Positions 44,655 through 54,163 of a stretch of 64,000 bases of DNA are shown piece after piece. The DNA is from Amycolatopsis sp. MtRt-6. Its GTDB lineage: Bacteria > Actinomycetota > Actinomycetes > Mycobacteriales > Pseudonocardiaceae. The notes beneath the pieces were generated by a model that saw only the letters and a list, made by a program, of their open reading frames with translations, did no database searches and was not told the origin of the DNA. The stretch's first letter is position 1; each line of letters begins with the position of its first letter. Both the position numbers and the translations under genes were made by a program. Location: NCBI RefSeq assembly GCF_017308975.1, contig NZ_JADWPD010000006.1:62001-126000 (forward strand). Direction: 5' to 3'.

Positions 44655-45422
44655 TCAGGCCTGAGCGGAACGGCGGCGGACGATGCGGGTGCCGATCGGC
44701 ACCGCGACGGCGCCGAGCAGGCCGAGCCCGATCCAGAGCCCGGCGCCGGACGCCAGCGGCATCGGCGGCGCGGCCGGGCCGCAGGTCGCCGACGAAACGA
44801 TCACGTCACCCGAGCCGAGCGCCTTGAGCCCTTCGCCGAGCAGCTTCACGTGGACGGCATTGACCGTGAGGCTGCCGTCCTTGTTCTTGATCTGCTCGTT
44901 GAGGATGATCGTCGCGACGTTGAGCGCGCCGAGACCCACCTTGATCTGCGTGTTCGCGGCCGGCGCGGCGTCGACCGCGCCGACGCTGCCGAGGTTCGCG
45001 CCGACCAGCTTCGTGCTGCCTTCGACGCCCTTCTGCGTCGCGGTGCAGACGGCCTCGACGAGCTTGATGCCGACGTTGCCGAGCGCCGCCTTGAGCAGCG
45101 GCAGCGTGACGTCGGCGGTGCTCGCCTTCGCCGTCACCGCACCGGAGTTCTCGTCGCGCTTGGCCTCGGTGTTGATCGCGCCGGCGGTGAGGATGCCGGT
45201 GAGGTCGACCTTCGCCAGGCTGCTGCTCGTCGGGCCTTCGGTGGTCGCGGCCGCGAACGGGCCCGCCTTCACCGCGTCCTGGCCGAGCAGCTTGACGTCG
45301 ACCTTGACGCCGTACGCGGACCCGTCGCCGGGGGCCGCCGAAGCGGGGGCCGCGCCGGCGAGCACGACGCTCGCCACGACCGCGGCGAGCAGGCCGCCAC
45401 GGCGCACGAGGGAGCTCTTCAT
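44655..45422 (-). CDS. Secreted anchor protein, choice-of-anchor P-like (exosortase-type tail)
   Basis: A 255-residue secreted protein. An N-terminal signal peptide (MKSSLVRRGGLLAAVVASVV, cut after ASA) is followed by a beta-rich domain of about 190 residues with repeated small strands (VKVDVKLLGQ, TLPLLKAALGNVGIKL, VNAVHVKLLGEGLKAL) and two cysteines. The C-terminus has a short motif PLASGAG, a membrane helix and the basic end RRRSAQA, the tripartite shape of exosortase targets. GGAGG lies about 8 bases before the ATG at 45,422. It is divergent from the exosortase-like gene across 333 bases. I recall similar proteins being named choice-of-anchor P, and that assignment needs a database check. 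Confidence 0.75.
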   Translation of the reverse strand: MKSSLVRRGGLLAAVVASVVLAGAAPASAAPGDGSAYGVKVDVKLLGQDAVKAGPFAAATTEGPTSSSLAKVDLTGILTAGAINTEAKRDENSGAVTAKASTADVTLPLLKAALGNVGIKLVEAVCTATQKGVEGSTKLVGANLGSVGAVDAAPAANTQIKVGLGALNVATIILNEQIKNKDGSLTVNAVHVKLLGEGLKALGSGDVIVSSATCGPAAPPMPLASGAGLWIGLGLLGAVAVPIGTRIVRRRSAQA

Positions 45423-45755
45423 CAAGTGGTCCTCCGAATTTCGCTGGATTTATCCGGGGTTGCGTGACGGCGGCGCGGATCGAACCGGCTTGCCTCGACT
45501 CGGCACGCGGATCGACTATCGCGAAGACCGGGCCGAATAGCACACAAAATTTTCCGAATCACCGGATCGGGTATCGCTGGACGCCGTTTCCGCTGGTCGT
45601 TTTCGATATCACTCGGATGGCGTAACAAGTTCGCCGAAGGGCCAACCGATTGGGGCGGCGTTTCCACCCCACCGAGTGGAAACGCGAGGCACACATGTCC
45701 TACGCTCGGCCGGGGTCCGCAACTTGATCGGGAAATCGACACCGAGAGGAACGTC
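45423..45755. other. Divergent intergenic region of the exosortase locus
   Basis: 333 bases between the anchor-protein and exosortase starts, noticeably less GC-rich than the coding DNA. It must hold promoters for both directions. A perfect 10-bp palindrome lies at 45,658-45,685. I see no small ORF worth calling. Confidence 0.6.
45658..45685. promoter_or_regulatory. Operator-like palindrome upstream of the exosortase gene
   Basis: GCGTTTCCAC and GTGGAAACGC form a perfect 10-bp inverted repeat with an 8-base spacer, about 70 bases before the exosortase GTG. Spacing and position suit a regulator-binding site, though a hairpin is also possible. Confidence 0.5.
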
Positions 45756-46295
45756 GTGGCGGTAGCGAGCGCTCCGAACTCAGGAATGACACGGTTTCCG
45801 CTGGTCGCGGCGCTGAGCGCGCTGGCCGCGGCGGGTGTCGTGGTGGTGCTGGCCGAGCGGTTCTACCGCGAACTGGAAGTGCGGCTCGCCGGCGCGATCC
45901 TCGATCTGTTCACTACATCGGGTGTTTATGTGGCACCCGATCGGGAGTCTGTTTACTTTGGGTTGACGAGCGCTGCTCCGTTCGGGTTGAGAATGACGCC
46001 GGAATGTTCTTCGGCGTTCCTTTTGCTCCCGCTGCTCGTTGTGACCATGGCCATGTTGTACTTCCGGCCGTCGAATGCGCGGCGGCTCTTCTTTTCGCTC
46101 GGCATTTCCGCGGTCGTCGTCGTGCTGGTGAACCAGCTGCGCATTCTGACGATCGTCGGGCTCGTGCACGGGTTCGGCACCGACGAGGGCTACTACTGGG
46201 GCCACACGCTGCTCGGCTCGATGGTGAGCGTGTTCGGCGGCGCCGTTTCGCTCGTCCTGTTCGTCTGGCTCGCCACGCGGAAGAAGAAGGCATGA
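45756..46295 (+). CDS. xrtP: Exosortase-family transpeptidase (exosortase P-like)
   Basis: A membrane protein of 179 residues with about five helices. Exosortase/archaeosortase catalytic candidates are in place: Cys84 in TPECSSAFLLLPLL, Arg129 in VNQLRILTIVGLV and His150 in GYYWGHTLLG. Such enzymes recognise a C-terminal motif-helix-basic tail and process or anchor the protein. AGAGGA lies 6 bases before the GTG at 45,756. ATG 45,786 is a shorter alternative. The divergent neighbour has a suitable C-terminal tail and the next gene is a glycosyltransferase, overlapping by 4 bases. The symbol is tentative and refers to the exosortase P group. Confidence 0.8.
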   Translation: MAVASAPNSGMTRFPLVAALSALAAAGVVVVLAERFYRELEVRLAGAILDLFTTSGVYVAPDRESVYFGLTSAAPFGLRMTPECSSAFLLLPLLVVTMAMLYFRPSNARRLFFSLGISAVVVVLVNQLRILTIVGLVHGFGTDEGYYWGHTLLGSMVSVFGGAVSLVLFVWLATRKKKA

Positions 46296-47668
46296 GCGTC
46301 AAGGTCCTGCTGGCGATCACGCAGGCGTTCGCGCTCACGATGAGCGTGGCGTTCCTCGTCTACGTCGTGGTGATCGTGGTGCCCTACCTGCGCCGCAAGC
46401 CCGGCCCGGTCGGTGACCCGGGCGACTTCACATGGCACTTCTTCGTACCGTGCCGCGACGAGCAGACGGTCATCCGCGAGACGATCCGCTACCTGCGCAC
46501 GACTTTCCGCAAGGCGCACGTCTGGGTCGTCGACGACGACTCCGAGGACCGCACCGCCCGCGTCGTCCGGATGCTGTGGCGGCGGCACGGCGGCTACGAC
46601 CCGTACCTGCACCTGGTGCCGCGCGTGCGCCCCGAAGCCCGCACCGGCAAGGGCGACGCGCTGAACGCGGCCTACCGCGCCCTCAACGACTGGATGGGCC
46701 CGGACGCGAGCCGCGACGACGTCGTCGTCGTGGTCGTCGACGCCGACGGCCGCCCGGCGCCGAACTGCCTGGAGGTCTGCGCGGCGGACCACCTGTTCGG
46801 CGACCCGGAGATCGGCGCGGTGCAGCTGGACGTCCGGATGGGCAACGCCGGCACGCCGCCGCCGAGCCGCAACCCGGTCGGCCGCTGGTTCGGTCTCAAG
46901 CTCGCGCAGCTGCAGGACCTGGAGTTCCGCACGGCGATCGCGGCCATCCAGACGTCCCGCGGGTTCACCGGCACGATCTCCATGGGCGGCAACGGCCAGT
47001 TCACCCGCCTCACCGCGCTGGATTCGATCGCGGGCGACGACGAACAGCCGTGGCGCGGCTCGCTGCTGGAGGACTTCGAACTCGGCGTCCACCTGCTCAC
47101 GGCCGGCTGGCGCACCGGGTTCACCCCGGATTCCCATGTGTCGCAGGAAGGTCTGTACAGCCTGCGCCGGTTCCTCGTGCAGCGCACGCGGTGGGGTCAG
47201 GGCACCATGCAGTGCGCCCGGTACCTGCGCCGGATCTGGGACTCACCGCACGTCAGCACGCTCGGCGCGGCGGAGATGATGTACTACCTGGCCCAGCCGT
47301 GGCTGCAGCTGCTGGGTTCGCTGCTGTACCCGATCCCGTTCGTGCTGCTGTTGATCGGCACCGCGGGCGACCCGGCGCAAATGTGGACGTGGTTCACCGA
47401 GGGAGCCTGGATCCTGTTCGCCATCTACGGCTCGTTCGGGCTGCTGCCGTTCCTCGTCTGGGGCCCGATCTACCAGCTGAAGTGCTTGCGCAGCAAGAAC
47501 GTCCTGCGCGGACTGGGCATGGGCCTCGCGTACGCGGCATACATCTACACGTTCTACGTGACGTCGTGGCGCGCGCTGTTCCGGCTCGTCCGCGGGCGCA
47601 ACGGCTGGGCGAAGACGCGCCGCAACACCGAGCAGGCGGCCGGGGTGAAGGTCGCGCTCGACGCGTGA
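46292..47668 (+). CDS. Membrane GT2-family glycosyltransferase
   Basis: A processive-type GT2 glycosyltransferase of 458 residues. One N-terminal helix (about 5-33) precedes the catalytic domain with VVDDDSEDRT (nucleotide site), VVVDADG (DxD), GNGQFTRL, LLEDFELG (catalytic ED) and QRTRWGQG (RxxRW). About four helices follow from residue 320. The architecture is like BcsA/NodC-type synthases, making or extending a polysaccharide across the membrane. The ATG overlaps the exosortase stop (ATGA), so the two are translationally coupled. The substrate may come from the nearby WecB (UDP-ManNAc or UDP-GlcNAc), which is inference. Confidence 0.88.
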   Translation: MSVKVLLAITQAFALTMSVAFLVYVVVIVVPYLRRKPGPVGDPGDFTWHFFVPCRDEQTVIRETIRYLRTTFRKAHVWVVDDDSEDRTARVVRMLWRRHGGYDPYLHLVPRVRPEARTGKGDALNAAYRALNDWMGPDASRDDVVVVVVDADGRPAPNCLEVCAADHLFGDPEIGAVQLDVRMGNAGTPPPSRNPVGRWFGLKLAQLQDLEFRTAIAAIQTSRGFTGTISMGGNGQFTRLTALDSIAGDDEQPWRGSLLEDFELGVHLLTAGWRTGFTPDSHVSQEGLYSLRRFLVQRTRWGQGTMQCARYLRRIWDSPHVSTLGAAEMMYYLAQPWLQLLGSLLYPIPFVLLLIGTAGDPAQMWTWFTEGAWILFAIYGSFGLLPFLVWGPIYQLKCLRSKNVLRGLGMGLAYAAYIYTFYVTSWRALFRLVRGRNGWAKTRRNTEQAAGVKVALDA

Positions 47669-47677
47669 GCGCGACCT
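47649..47677. terminator. Hairpin at the glycosyltransferase stop
   Basis: AGGTCGCGCTC pairs with GAGCGCGACCT around a 7-base loop that holds the last codons and the stop. It lies between convergent genes. There is no U-run. Confidence 0.6.
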
Positions 47678-47689
47678 CCACCCGGTGGG

Positions 47690-49570
47690 TCAGAACGCCG
47701 GGACGATCCGGACGTCGTCGGCCTTGACGAAGGCGATCCGGTGCCCGAACTGGATCTGGACGTACTTGAGCTTGCCCTTCACCACCACGTGGTTCGCCGG
47801 GTCGAAGGTGGTCGCCCAGTAGTACTCGGAGCCGACCGTCCCGCCCGAGGAGTACTTCTGGCCGGCGGCGAGCGTGTACGGCAGCGGCGTGATGGCCTGC
47901 ACGGTCACGCCGGCCGGGTAGGCCTCCGGCTCGGGGTAGGCGCGGCCGTACACCGGCACCGTCGCGAGGCCGGGCTTCGGCGTCACGACCCAGCCGAACG
48001 CGGGCTTCGCGACCCGGGCGTCGCGCGGGTTGTGGAACCAGCCCTTCTGGCCGAGGTACCAGACCGCCGTCCAGTCGCCGCGCACCTCGGCGACGGCGTA
48101 CCGCTGCCCGGTGGCGACCCGGCTGCCGATGTCGGCGACGTCCATGGTCGACGGCGTGCCCTTCGGGCGCAGGCCGATGTCGACCAGCAGCGGTGAGGAC
48201 TCACTGGGCGCCGAGTGCAGTACGACGGCTTCCGAGCCCCGCAGGGTGCAGGGCGTGCCGCTGCCGGACTTGTCGCAGCCGGTGAACGCGGGCTGGTTCT
48301 TCGCGAAGTCCGGGTCGATGGTGACCAGCGACGAGCCGGGCAGCCCGAACCCGCCGAGCGGCGCGCCCATCAGGTCGAAGTAGCGCGACCAGTCCCAGTA
48401 GGGGCCCGGGTCCCAGTGCATGCCCGGGATGGTCGCCGGCGTGGTGCCCGGCACGTTGTCGTGGCCGATGATGTGCGCGCGGTCGAGCGGGATGCCGTAC
48501 TTGCGCGCGAGGTAGCCGACGAGCTTCGCGCTCGTGCGGTACATGGCCTCGGTGTACCAGGTGCCCTTCGCGGCGAAGCCCTCGTGCTCGATGCCGATCG
48601 ACTTCGCGTTGACGTACCAGTTGCCGGCGTGCCAGCCGACGTCCTTGGTCGGGACGTGCTGCGCGATCAGGCCGTCGGCCGAGCGGATGCTGTAGTGCCA
48701 GCTGACGTACGTCGGGTCCTGCACGAGGTCGAGGACGTTGGCCCAGTAGCCCTCGGTGTCGTGGATGACGATGTGGTCGATCTTCTGGCTGTCCGGCCGG
48801 TCCGCGAGGTCGTGGTTGCCGTAGTCGTCGTTCGGCAGCTCCTGGTACGGGGCCGGGACGGACTCGCAGGTCACCTTGCGGGGGCATTCGACGTTCTTCG
48901 GCGTCGTGTCGGCGTGCTGCGGGACTTCGATGCCGGGCGTCGGGGCCAGGGTGACCTGCTGGCCGTCGTCCGTGGTCCTGGTGGTGCCGGTCCTGATCGT
49001 GTCGAAGACTTCGTCGGCGAAGGTCTGTGCGGCGGCCTTGTCCGTGGAGCCGCTGTAGCGGGCCACCGCGTTGTACCAGTTGTTGTCGGTGTTGTACTTC
49101 GCGAGGAGGGCCGCGCCGCCGCGGATGTTCTGCTTGGCGTCGGTGCGGAGCGTTTGCGCGTCGGTCCGCAGGAGGTGGGCGGCCTCGTCGACGGTCTGCA
49201 GGGCCGGGGGTGGGGCCGGCGGGCCGGCCTGCGGGTGGACCGCGGGGCGGGCGTCGTCGCCTCGGGGGTCTTCGGAGCCTTCGTCGTGGTGGGTGCCTGC
49301 TACGCCGGCTTCGCGGAGGTCTGTCAGGTGCATGGGGCCGTAGCCGGCCGAGGTGCTGGGTGTTCCGGCGTTCGTGTCCCAGCGGGACTCGAGGTAGGAG
49401 ACGCCCAGGAGGATGTTCTCCGGGACGTTGAACTCTTTCGCTGCCGCGGTGAAGTCGCGTTGGCGTTGGGAGGTGGGGTCGGCTTGGGCTTGCGCCGGGG
49501 CTGCGGCCAGGCTGGTGAGGAGGGTGATGGCCGCGGTGACGGCCGCGGCTCTCGGGATGGGGTGGGACAT
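47690..49570 (-). CDS. Secreted N-acetylmuramoyl-L-alanine amidase with lytic-transglycosylase-like N-domain
   Basis: A cell-wall hydrolase of 626 residues. The signal peptide (1-29) ends at AQA. Residues about 35-185 resemble a lysozyme/SLT-like domain with Glu61 in SYLESRWD. An amidase_2 domain (about 262-400) has candidate zinc ligands His270 (IVIHDTEG) and His385 (GMHWDPGPYWDW) and the central IGIEHEGF. The C-terminal 200 residues are SH3-like repeats (YAVAEVRGDWTAVWYLGQKG). The ATG at 49,570 is set by the signal peptide. It probably remodels or turns over peptidoglycan. It is convergent with the glycosyltransferase gene, and its promoter lies in the structured region before groES. Confidence 0.88.
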   Translation of the reverse strand: MSHPIPRAAAVTAAITLLTSLAAAPAQAQADPTSQRQRDFTAAAKEFNVPENILLGVSYLESRWDTNAGTPSTSAGYGPMHLTDLREAGVAGTHHDEGSEDPRGDDARPAVHPQAGPPAPPPALQTVDEAAHLLRTDAQTLRTDAKQNIRGGAALLAKYNTDNNWYNAVARYSGSTDKAAAQTFADEVFDTIRTGTTRTTDDGQQVTLAPTPGIEVPQHADTTPKNVECPRKVTCESVPAPYQELPNDDYGNHDLADRPDSQKIDHIVIHDTEGYWANVLDLVQDPTYVSWHYSIRSADGLIAQHVPTKDVGWHAGNWYVNAKSIGIEHEGFAAKGTWYTEAMYRTSAKLVGYLARKYGIPLDRAHIIGHDNVPGTTPATIPGMHWDPGPYWDWSRYFDLMGAPLGGFGLPGSSLVTIDPDFAKNQPAFTGCDKSGSGTPCTLRGSEAVVLHSAPSESSPLLVDIGLRPKGTPSTMDVADIGSRVATGQRYAVAEVRGDWTAVWYLGQKGWFHNPRDARVAKPAFGWVVTPKPGLATVPVYGRAYPEPEAYPAGVTVQAITPLPYTLAAGQKYSSGGTVGSEYYWATTFDPANHVVVKGKLKYVQIQFGHRIAFVKADDVRIVPAF

Positions 49571-49738
49571 GGGCAATGAACCCCCAGGGTGCAGGTGCCA
49601 GAGGTCAGAACCTAACCAGAAACTCACGTCTCCGGTAAGGGCTGCGCTGGTTCGGCTGCTCCGGCTGCTCTGGCTGCTCCGGCTGCTCCGGCTGGAGAGG
49701 CTGCCGGGTTTCCCCCGCTCCTCGTCCTCGATTGTTCG

Positions 49739-49821
49739 ACACCGGAGAGCCAGCCTCAAGGGCGCCTTCGGCGTCGCTTCGCGATGAGCTTCGCTCACCC
49801 TTGACCCCGGCTCTCCGGTGT
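49739..49821. repeat. Multi-hairpin palindromic element
   Basis: An outer stem ACACCGGAGAGCC/GGCTCTCCGGTGT (13 bp) continues, after a 4-base mismatch, into TCAAGGG/CCCTTGA. Inside it lie three successive small hairpins, CGCCTTCGGCG, TCGCTTCGCGA and TGAGCTTCGCTCA, all with TTC loops. The 83 bases could thus fold into a closed multi-arm junction. Confidence 0.75.
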
Positions 49822-49895
49822 TGACTGCGGCTGGGACGAGGGGCGGGGAGGTGTAGGGCGGGTGGTTTGGGGCCGTTGTCTGGTTCGGCTTGGTG

Positions 49896-49942
49896 TGGGG
49901 GAGGAAGCGGGGGTGGGGGAGGAAGCGGGGGTGGGGGCGGGG
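49896..49942 (+). repeat. G-rich tandem repeat with quadruplex-forming pattern
   Basis: Two-and-a-half copies of an 18-base unit (GGGGGAGGAAGCGGGGGT) give at least five runs of four or five G separated by short spacers. It lies about 300 bases upstream of the groES promoter. Confidence 0.75.
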
Positions 49943-50221
49943 CGCCGGTCCGTGGCCTGTGCTCTCCCGCGGGCGGCCACGACCCCCGGCTAGTGCACTT
50001 CGCCGGGGGTCGCAGGCTGGCCGGCGTTGCAAGAGATCGTCACGTCAAGTGCCTCCCCCGGCCCTTGCGCGGCCACCAAGCCGCGGGCCTTTCGGTTCCG
50101 GGGAACCCACCAGACCTGACTACCTGTTGCTCCGCCAGTGTGGCGGAGCTGGGCGCCGCTCTCAAGGCGTTGGCGCAAAGGGGCCGGTCAGGGGCCCTGT
50201 CGCACGTCGGGTGGACCCTCC

Positions 50222-50256
50222 TTGCACGACTGGCACTCACCTGGCTAGAGTGCTAA
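50222..50256 (+). promoter_or_regulatory. groES promoter with CIRCE operator
   Basis: A CIRCE element, CTGGCACTC-N9-GAGTGCTAA (50,230-50,256), matches the HrcA-binding consensus except for two bases in the left arm. It overlaps a sigma-A-like promoter, TTGCAC at 50,222 and TAGAGT at 50,246 (18-base spacer). HrcA binding would thus block transcription of groES-groEL1 until heat shock. hrcA is not in the window. Confidence 0.88.
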
Positions 50257-50354
50257 ATGCACGGCCCGAACAGCCCCGGCACCCGCGACGGCGGGGGTGG
50301 TAGAGCCGTAACCACATCCTGCCAACGCTTTCGACGACCGTGGAGGTCAACCCG

Positions 50355-50648
50355 GTGAGCGTGAACATCAAGCCGCTCGAGGACAAGATCGTTGTCCAGA
50401 CGAGCGAGGCCGAGGAGACGACCGCTTCCGGCCTCGTCATCCCCGACACCGCCAAGGAGAAGCCCCAGGAGGGCAAGGTTCTGGCCGTGGGCCCGGGCCG
50501 GATCGACGACAAGGGCAACCGTGTCCCGCTCGACGTGAACGTCGGCGATGTCGTCATCTACTCGAAGTACGGTGGCACCGAGGTCAAGTACAACGGCGAG
50601 GACTACCTGATCCTGTCCGCCCGCGACGTGCTGGCCGTCATCAACTGA
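50355..50648 (+). CDS. groES: Co-chaperonin GroES
   Basis: A 97-residue lid of the GroEL chaperonin. It follows the family throughout: [13 protein letters not shown], the mobile loop [27 protein letters not shown] and [15 protein letters not shown] 50,355 has GGAGGT 7 bases upstream. A longer frame from ATG 50,340 lacks a ribosome binding site. The promoter carries a CIRCE site. groEL1 follows after a hairpin. Confidence 0.97.
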   Translation: MSVNIKPLEDKIVVQTSEAEETTASGLVIPDTAKEKPQEGKVLAVGPGRIDDKGNRVPLDVNVGDVVIYSKYGGTEVKYNGEDYLILSARDVLAVIN

Positions 50649-50667
50649 CGTCCGCTCGCAGCGCATG

Positions 50668-50705
50668 ACGCCCCGGGCCCCGCACGACCGGGGAGCGGGG
50701 CGTTC
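50668..50705 (+). terminator. Hairpin between groES and groEL1
   Basis: CGCCCCG/CGGGGCG with an inner GCCCCG/CGGGG pairing, followed by TTCTTG. It may attenuate transcription between the two chaperonin genes or stabilise the groES message. Confidence 0.55.
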
Positions 50706-50725
50706 TTGCGTTCAACGAAAGGTAA

Positions 50726-52351
<1,626 letters not shown>

Positions 52352-52362
52352 CGCAGTCCGCG

Positions 52363-52401
52363 AAACGGGGCGGTACTCCCTCGGGAGTGCCGCCCCGTTT
52401 T
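52363..52401 (+). terminator. Rho-independent terminator of the groESL operon
   Basis: AAACGGGGCGGTACTCC pairs with GGGAGTGCCGCCCCGTTTT (one G-T pair) around a three-base loop, ending in TTTT. Confidence 0.92.
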
Positions 52402-52462
52402 CGTCTGCCCGTCCATCTGCCACCCCGGCGGGCGAGCGTCCAGGTGCGGAAGGACACAAGCG

Positions 52463-52541
52463 CCCCAATGTGGCCTTGGTTGCGTTCAACGCACCGAAGG
52501 CCACATTGGGTGCGTTGGACGCACCGAAGGCCACATTGGGG
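52463..52541. repeat. Intergenic 30-bp repeat array (AAGGCCACATTGGG core), three copies
   Basis: Three copies of AAGGCCACATTGGG, the first inverted, are separated by palindromic spacers of the GGTGCGTTGGACGCACC type. The outer cores face each other, so the block can fold back on itself. It lies in the 312-base gap between groEL1 and whiB; the rest of that gap shows nothing. The same repeat occurs at 60,896-60,984, with a partial copy near 25,424. Confidence 0.85.
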
Positions 52542-52663
52542 CGGTTGGGGAGGGGAAGCTGCGGCGGAGCGGGCCGGCCCGCGCGCGTGCCGCCGAAACC
52601 GCCCCTGAACGGCACGGAGGGCGGCACCCCACCCGGTGCCGCCCTCCGATGTCTGTGGCCCGC

Positions 52664-52966
52664 TCAGCCGCCGGACATGCTGAGCGCGCGTTTGTCCGCT
52701 TTGATGATGTGCTCCCGCTCGGACTCCGAGAGCCCGCCCCAGATGCCGTACGGCTCGTGCACCGCCAGCGCGTGGCTGCGGCACATCTCCAAGACCGGGC
52801 AGCTCAGGCAGACGGCCTTCGCCCTGGCCTCCCGCCGTGCCCGCGCCGGGCCGCGCTCGCCGTCCGGGTGAAAGAAGGACGCGCTGTCCATCCCCCGGCA
52901 CGACCCTTCGAGCTGCCAGTCCCACATGTCGGCGTTGGGTCCTGGGAGCCTGCGCGTGTCTGCCAT
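52664..52966 (-). CDS. whiB3: WhiB-family redox-sensing regulator (WhiB3-like)
   Basis: A 100-residue iron-sulfur transcription factor. Four cysteines, CRGMDS, CLSC...MC, fit the WhiB [4Fe-4S] cluster. The turn EPYGIWGGLSESER and a basic C-terminus follow. It opens MADTRRLPGPNADMWDWQLE, close to WhiB3. ATG 52,966 has GGAGG 8 bases upstream. Longer in-frame starts at 52,984 and beyond are less likely. It is divergent from a MerR-like regulator. The position between groEL1 and the SigD region matches whiB3 of M. tuberculosis. Confidence 0.92.
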   Translation of the reverse strand: MADTRRLPGPNADMWDWQLEGSCRGMDSASFFHPDGERGPARARREARAKAVCLSCPVLEMCRSHALAVHEPYGIWGGLSESEREHIIKADKRALSMSGG

Positions 52967-53175
52967 CCTGACCGCCTCCGTCATTCGGTCGATGCCGCTA
53001 GCTGCTCTGCTGTGGTGCCGATACTCCATTCGGTGCAACGGCGGTAACGTTAGAAGCGCGCCAATAGTTGTTCAAGCGATTCGGTTCGATTCAGCCGTTA
53101 GGCATCCCCCGGATGTGTGAGCAGGGGTTTCGCCTCCGGTTGCCGACTGCGCTGGGTGCCTGGATATTGAGCCTC

Positions 53176-54120
53176 GTGGGAGCTGGGTCGGGCACCGAAG
53201 AACCCACCCTGCCGGTGGCCTCGGTCGCCCGCCGGCTCGGGGTCGCGCCGTCCACCCTCCGAACCTGGGACCGCCGCTACGGACTGGGCCCCAGCCGGCA
53301 CACCGACGGCCGCCACCGCCGCTACGGCACCTCCGACATCGGCCGCCTCGAACTGATGCAGCGGGCCCTCCTCAGCGGCGCCTCGACGGCCGAGGCGGCG
53401 CGCTACGCCCTCGAACAGATGCCCCGCTCCGGGCCGCCGCAGTCCGAGGAGCCCGGCGAGCCGCCCGAGGCCGAAGCGGCCGACGACGGCCACGAGGTCC
53501 GGTCCCGGCTGGCCCGCCGCCTGAGCACGGCGGCGCTGGCCATGGACGTCGGCGCGGTCCAGCGGATGCTCGCGGACACCATCGCCGAGCTGGGCGTGCT
53601 CCCCGCGTGGACCGGCGTGATCGAGCCCGTGCTGTCGGCGCTCGGGGCACGCTGGCGCGGCGCGAGCGCGGGCGCCGAGGTCGAATACCTGCTGGCCGAG
53701 TGCGTGTTCGCGGCGCTGGTCCGGGCGACCCCGGTGCTCGACGAGCCCCGCAACACCCGCCCCGTCCTCCTCGGCTGCGTCCCCGACGAACGCGACTCGA
53801 TGCCGATGTACGCCCTCGCCGCGTCACTGGCCGGCCGCCGGATCGGCGCGCAGCTGTTCGGCGTGCCGCTGCCGGCCGAGGTGCTGGCCGTCGCGGTGCG
53901 CCGCAGCGCGCCGGCCGCGGTGGTGCTGTGGGCCCACGGCCGCGGGGTGGCGGACACGCGGCTGTTCGCGCGGGTCTCGCGAGGACGTCAGCGCAGCCGG
54001 CTGTTCGCCTGCGGTCCGGGCTGGGACCCGGCGGCCCTGCCGGACAAGGTGGAGCTGCTGACCGACCTGCCGGGCGCGGCGGACCGCATCGAGCACGTCC
54101 TGGTGGGCGGGCGACGGTAG
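53176..54120 (+). CDS. MerR-type regulator with B12-binding-like C-terminal domain
   Basis: A regulator of about 314 residues. Residues about 12-50 form a MerR helix-turn-helix (VASVARRLGVAPSTLRTWDR, then GPSRHTDGRHRRY). The C-terminal half (about 110-310) resembles the CarH/MerR cobalamin-binding module: four-helix cap with WRGASAGAEVEYLL, then a Rossmann-like part LLGCVPDERDSMPMYALAAS. The B12-ligating DxHxxG is not there, since the loop reads PDERDSM. Start choice is uncertain: GTG 53,176 has no clear ribosome binding site, and TTG 53,167 and ATG 53,113 are alternatives. It is divergent from whiB. Confidence 0.78.
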   Translation: MGAGSGTEEPTLPVASVARRLGVAPSTLRTWDRRYGLGPSRHTDGRHRRYGTSDIGRLELMQRALLSGASTAEAARYALEQMPRSGPPQSEEPGEPPEAEAADDGHEVRSRLARRLSTAALAMDVGAVQRMLADTIAELGVLPAWTGVIEPVLSALGARWRGASAGAEVEYLLAECVFAALVRATPVLDEPRNTRPVLLGCVPDERDSMPMYALAASLAGRRIGAQLFGVPLPAEVLAVAVRRSAPAAVVLWAHGRGVADTRLFARVSRGRQRSRLFACGPGWDPAALPDKVELLTDLPGAADRIEHVLVGGRR

Positions 54121-54163
54121 ATCGATCATGTTTTTTGTCGGTCCCACCCACTAGAAAGGACGG

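Larger units (their letters stand above)
49571..50221. other. Structured non-coding region between amidase and groES
   Basis: About 650 bases without a credible gene. It contains a CTG/CCGGCTG-rich run near 49,650, the multi-hairpin element at 49,739-49,821, a G-rich tandem repeat at 49,896-49,942, a perfect 11-bp hairpin at 49,980-50,012 (CGACCCCCGGC arm) and an 8-bp hairpin at 50,129-50,149 (GCTCCGCC arm). A small RNA is possible but unproven. Short frames in it have no recognisable product. Confidence 0.55.

Noticed and set aside
49990..50178. Small minus-strand ORF upstream of groES
   Set aside because: It lies in hairpin-rich DNA, with no ribosome binding site and no family resemblance.
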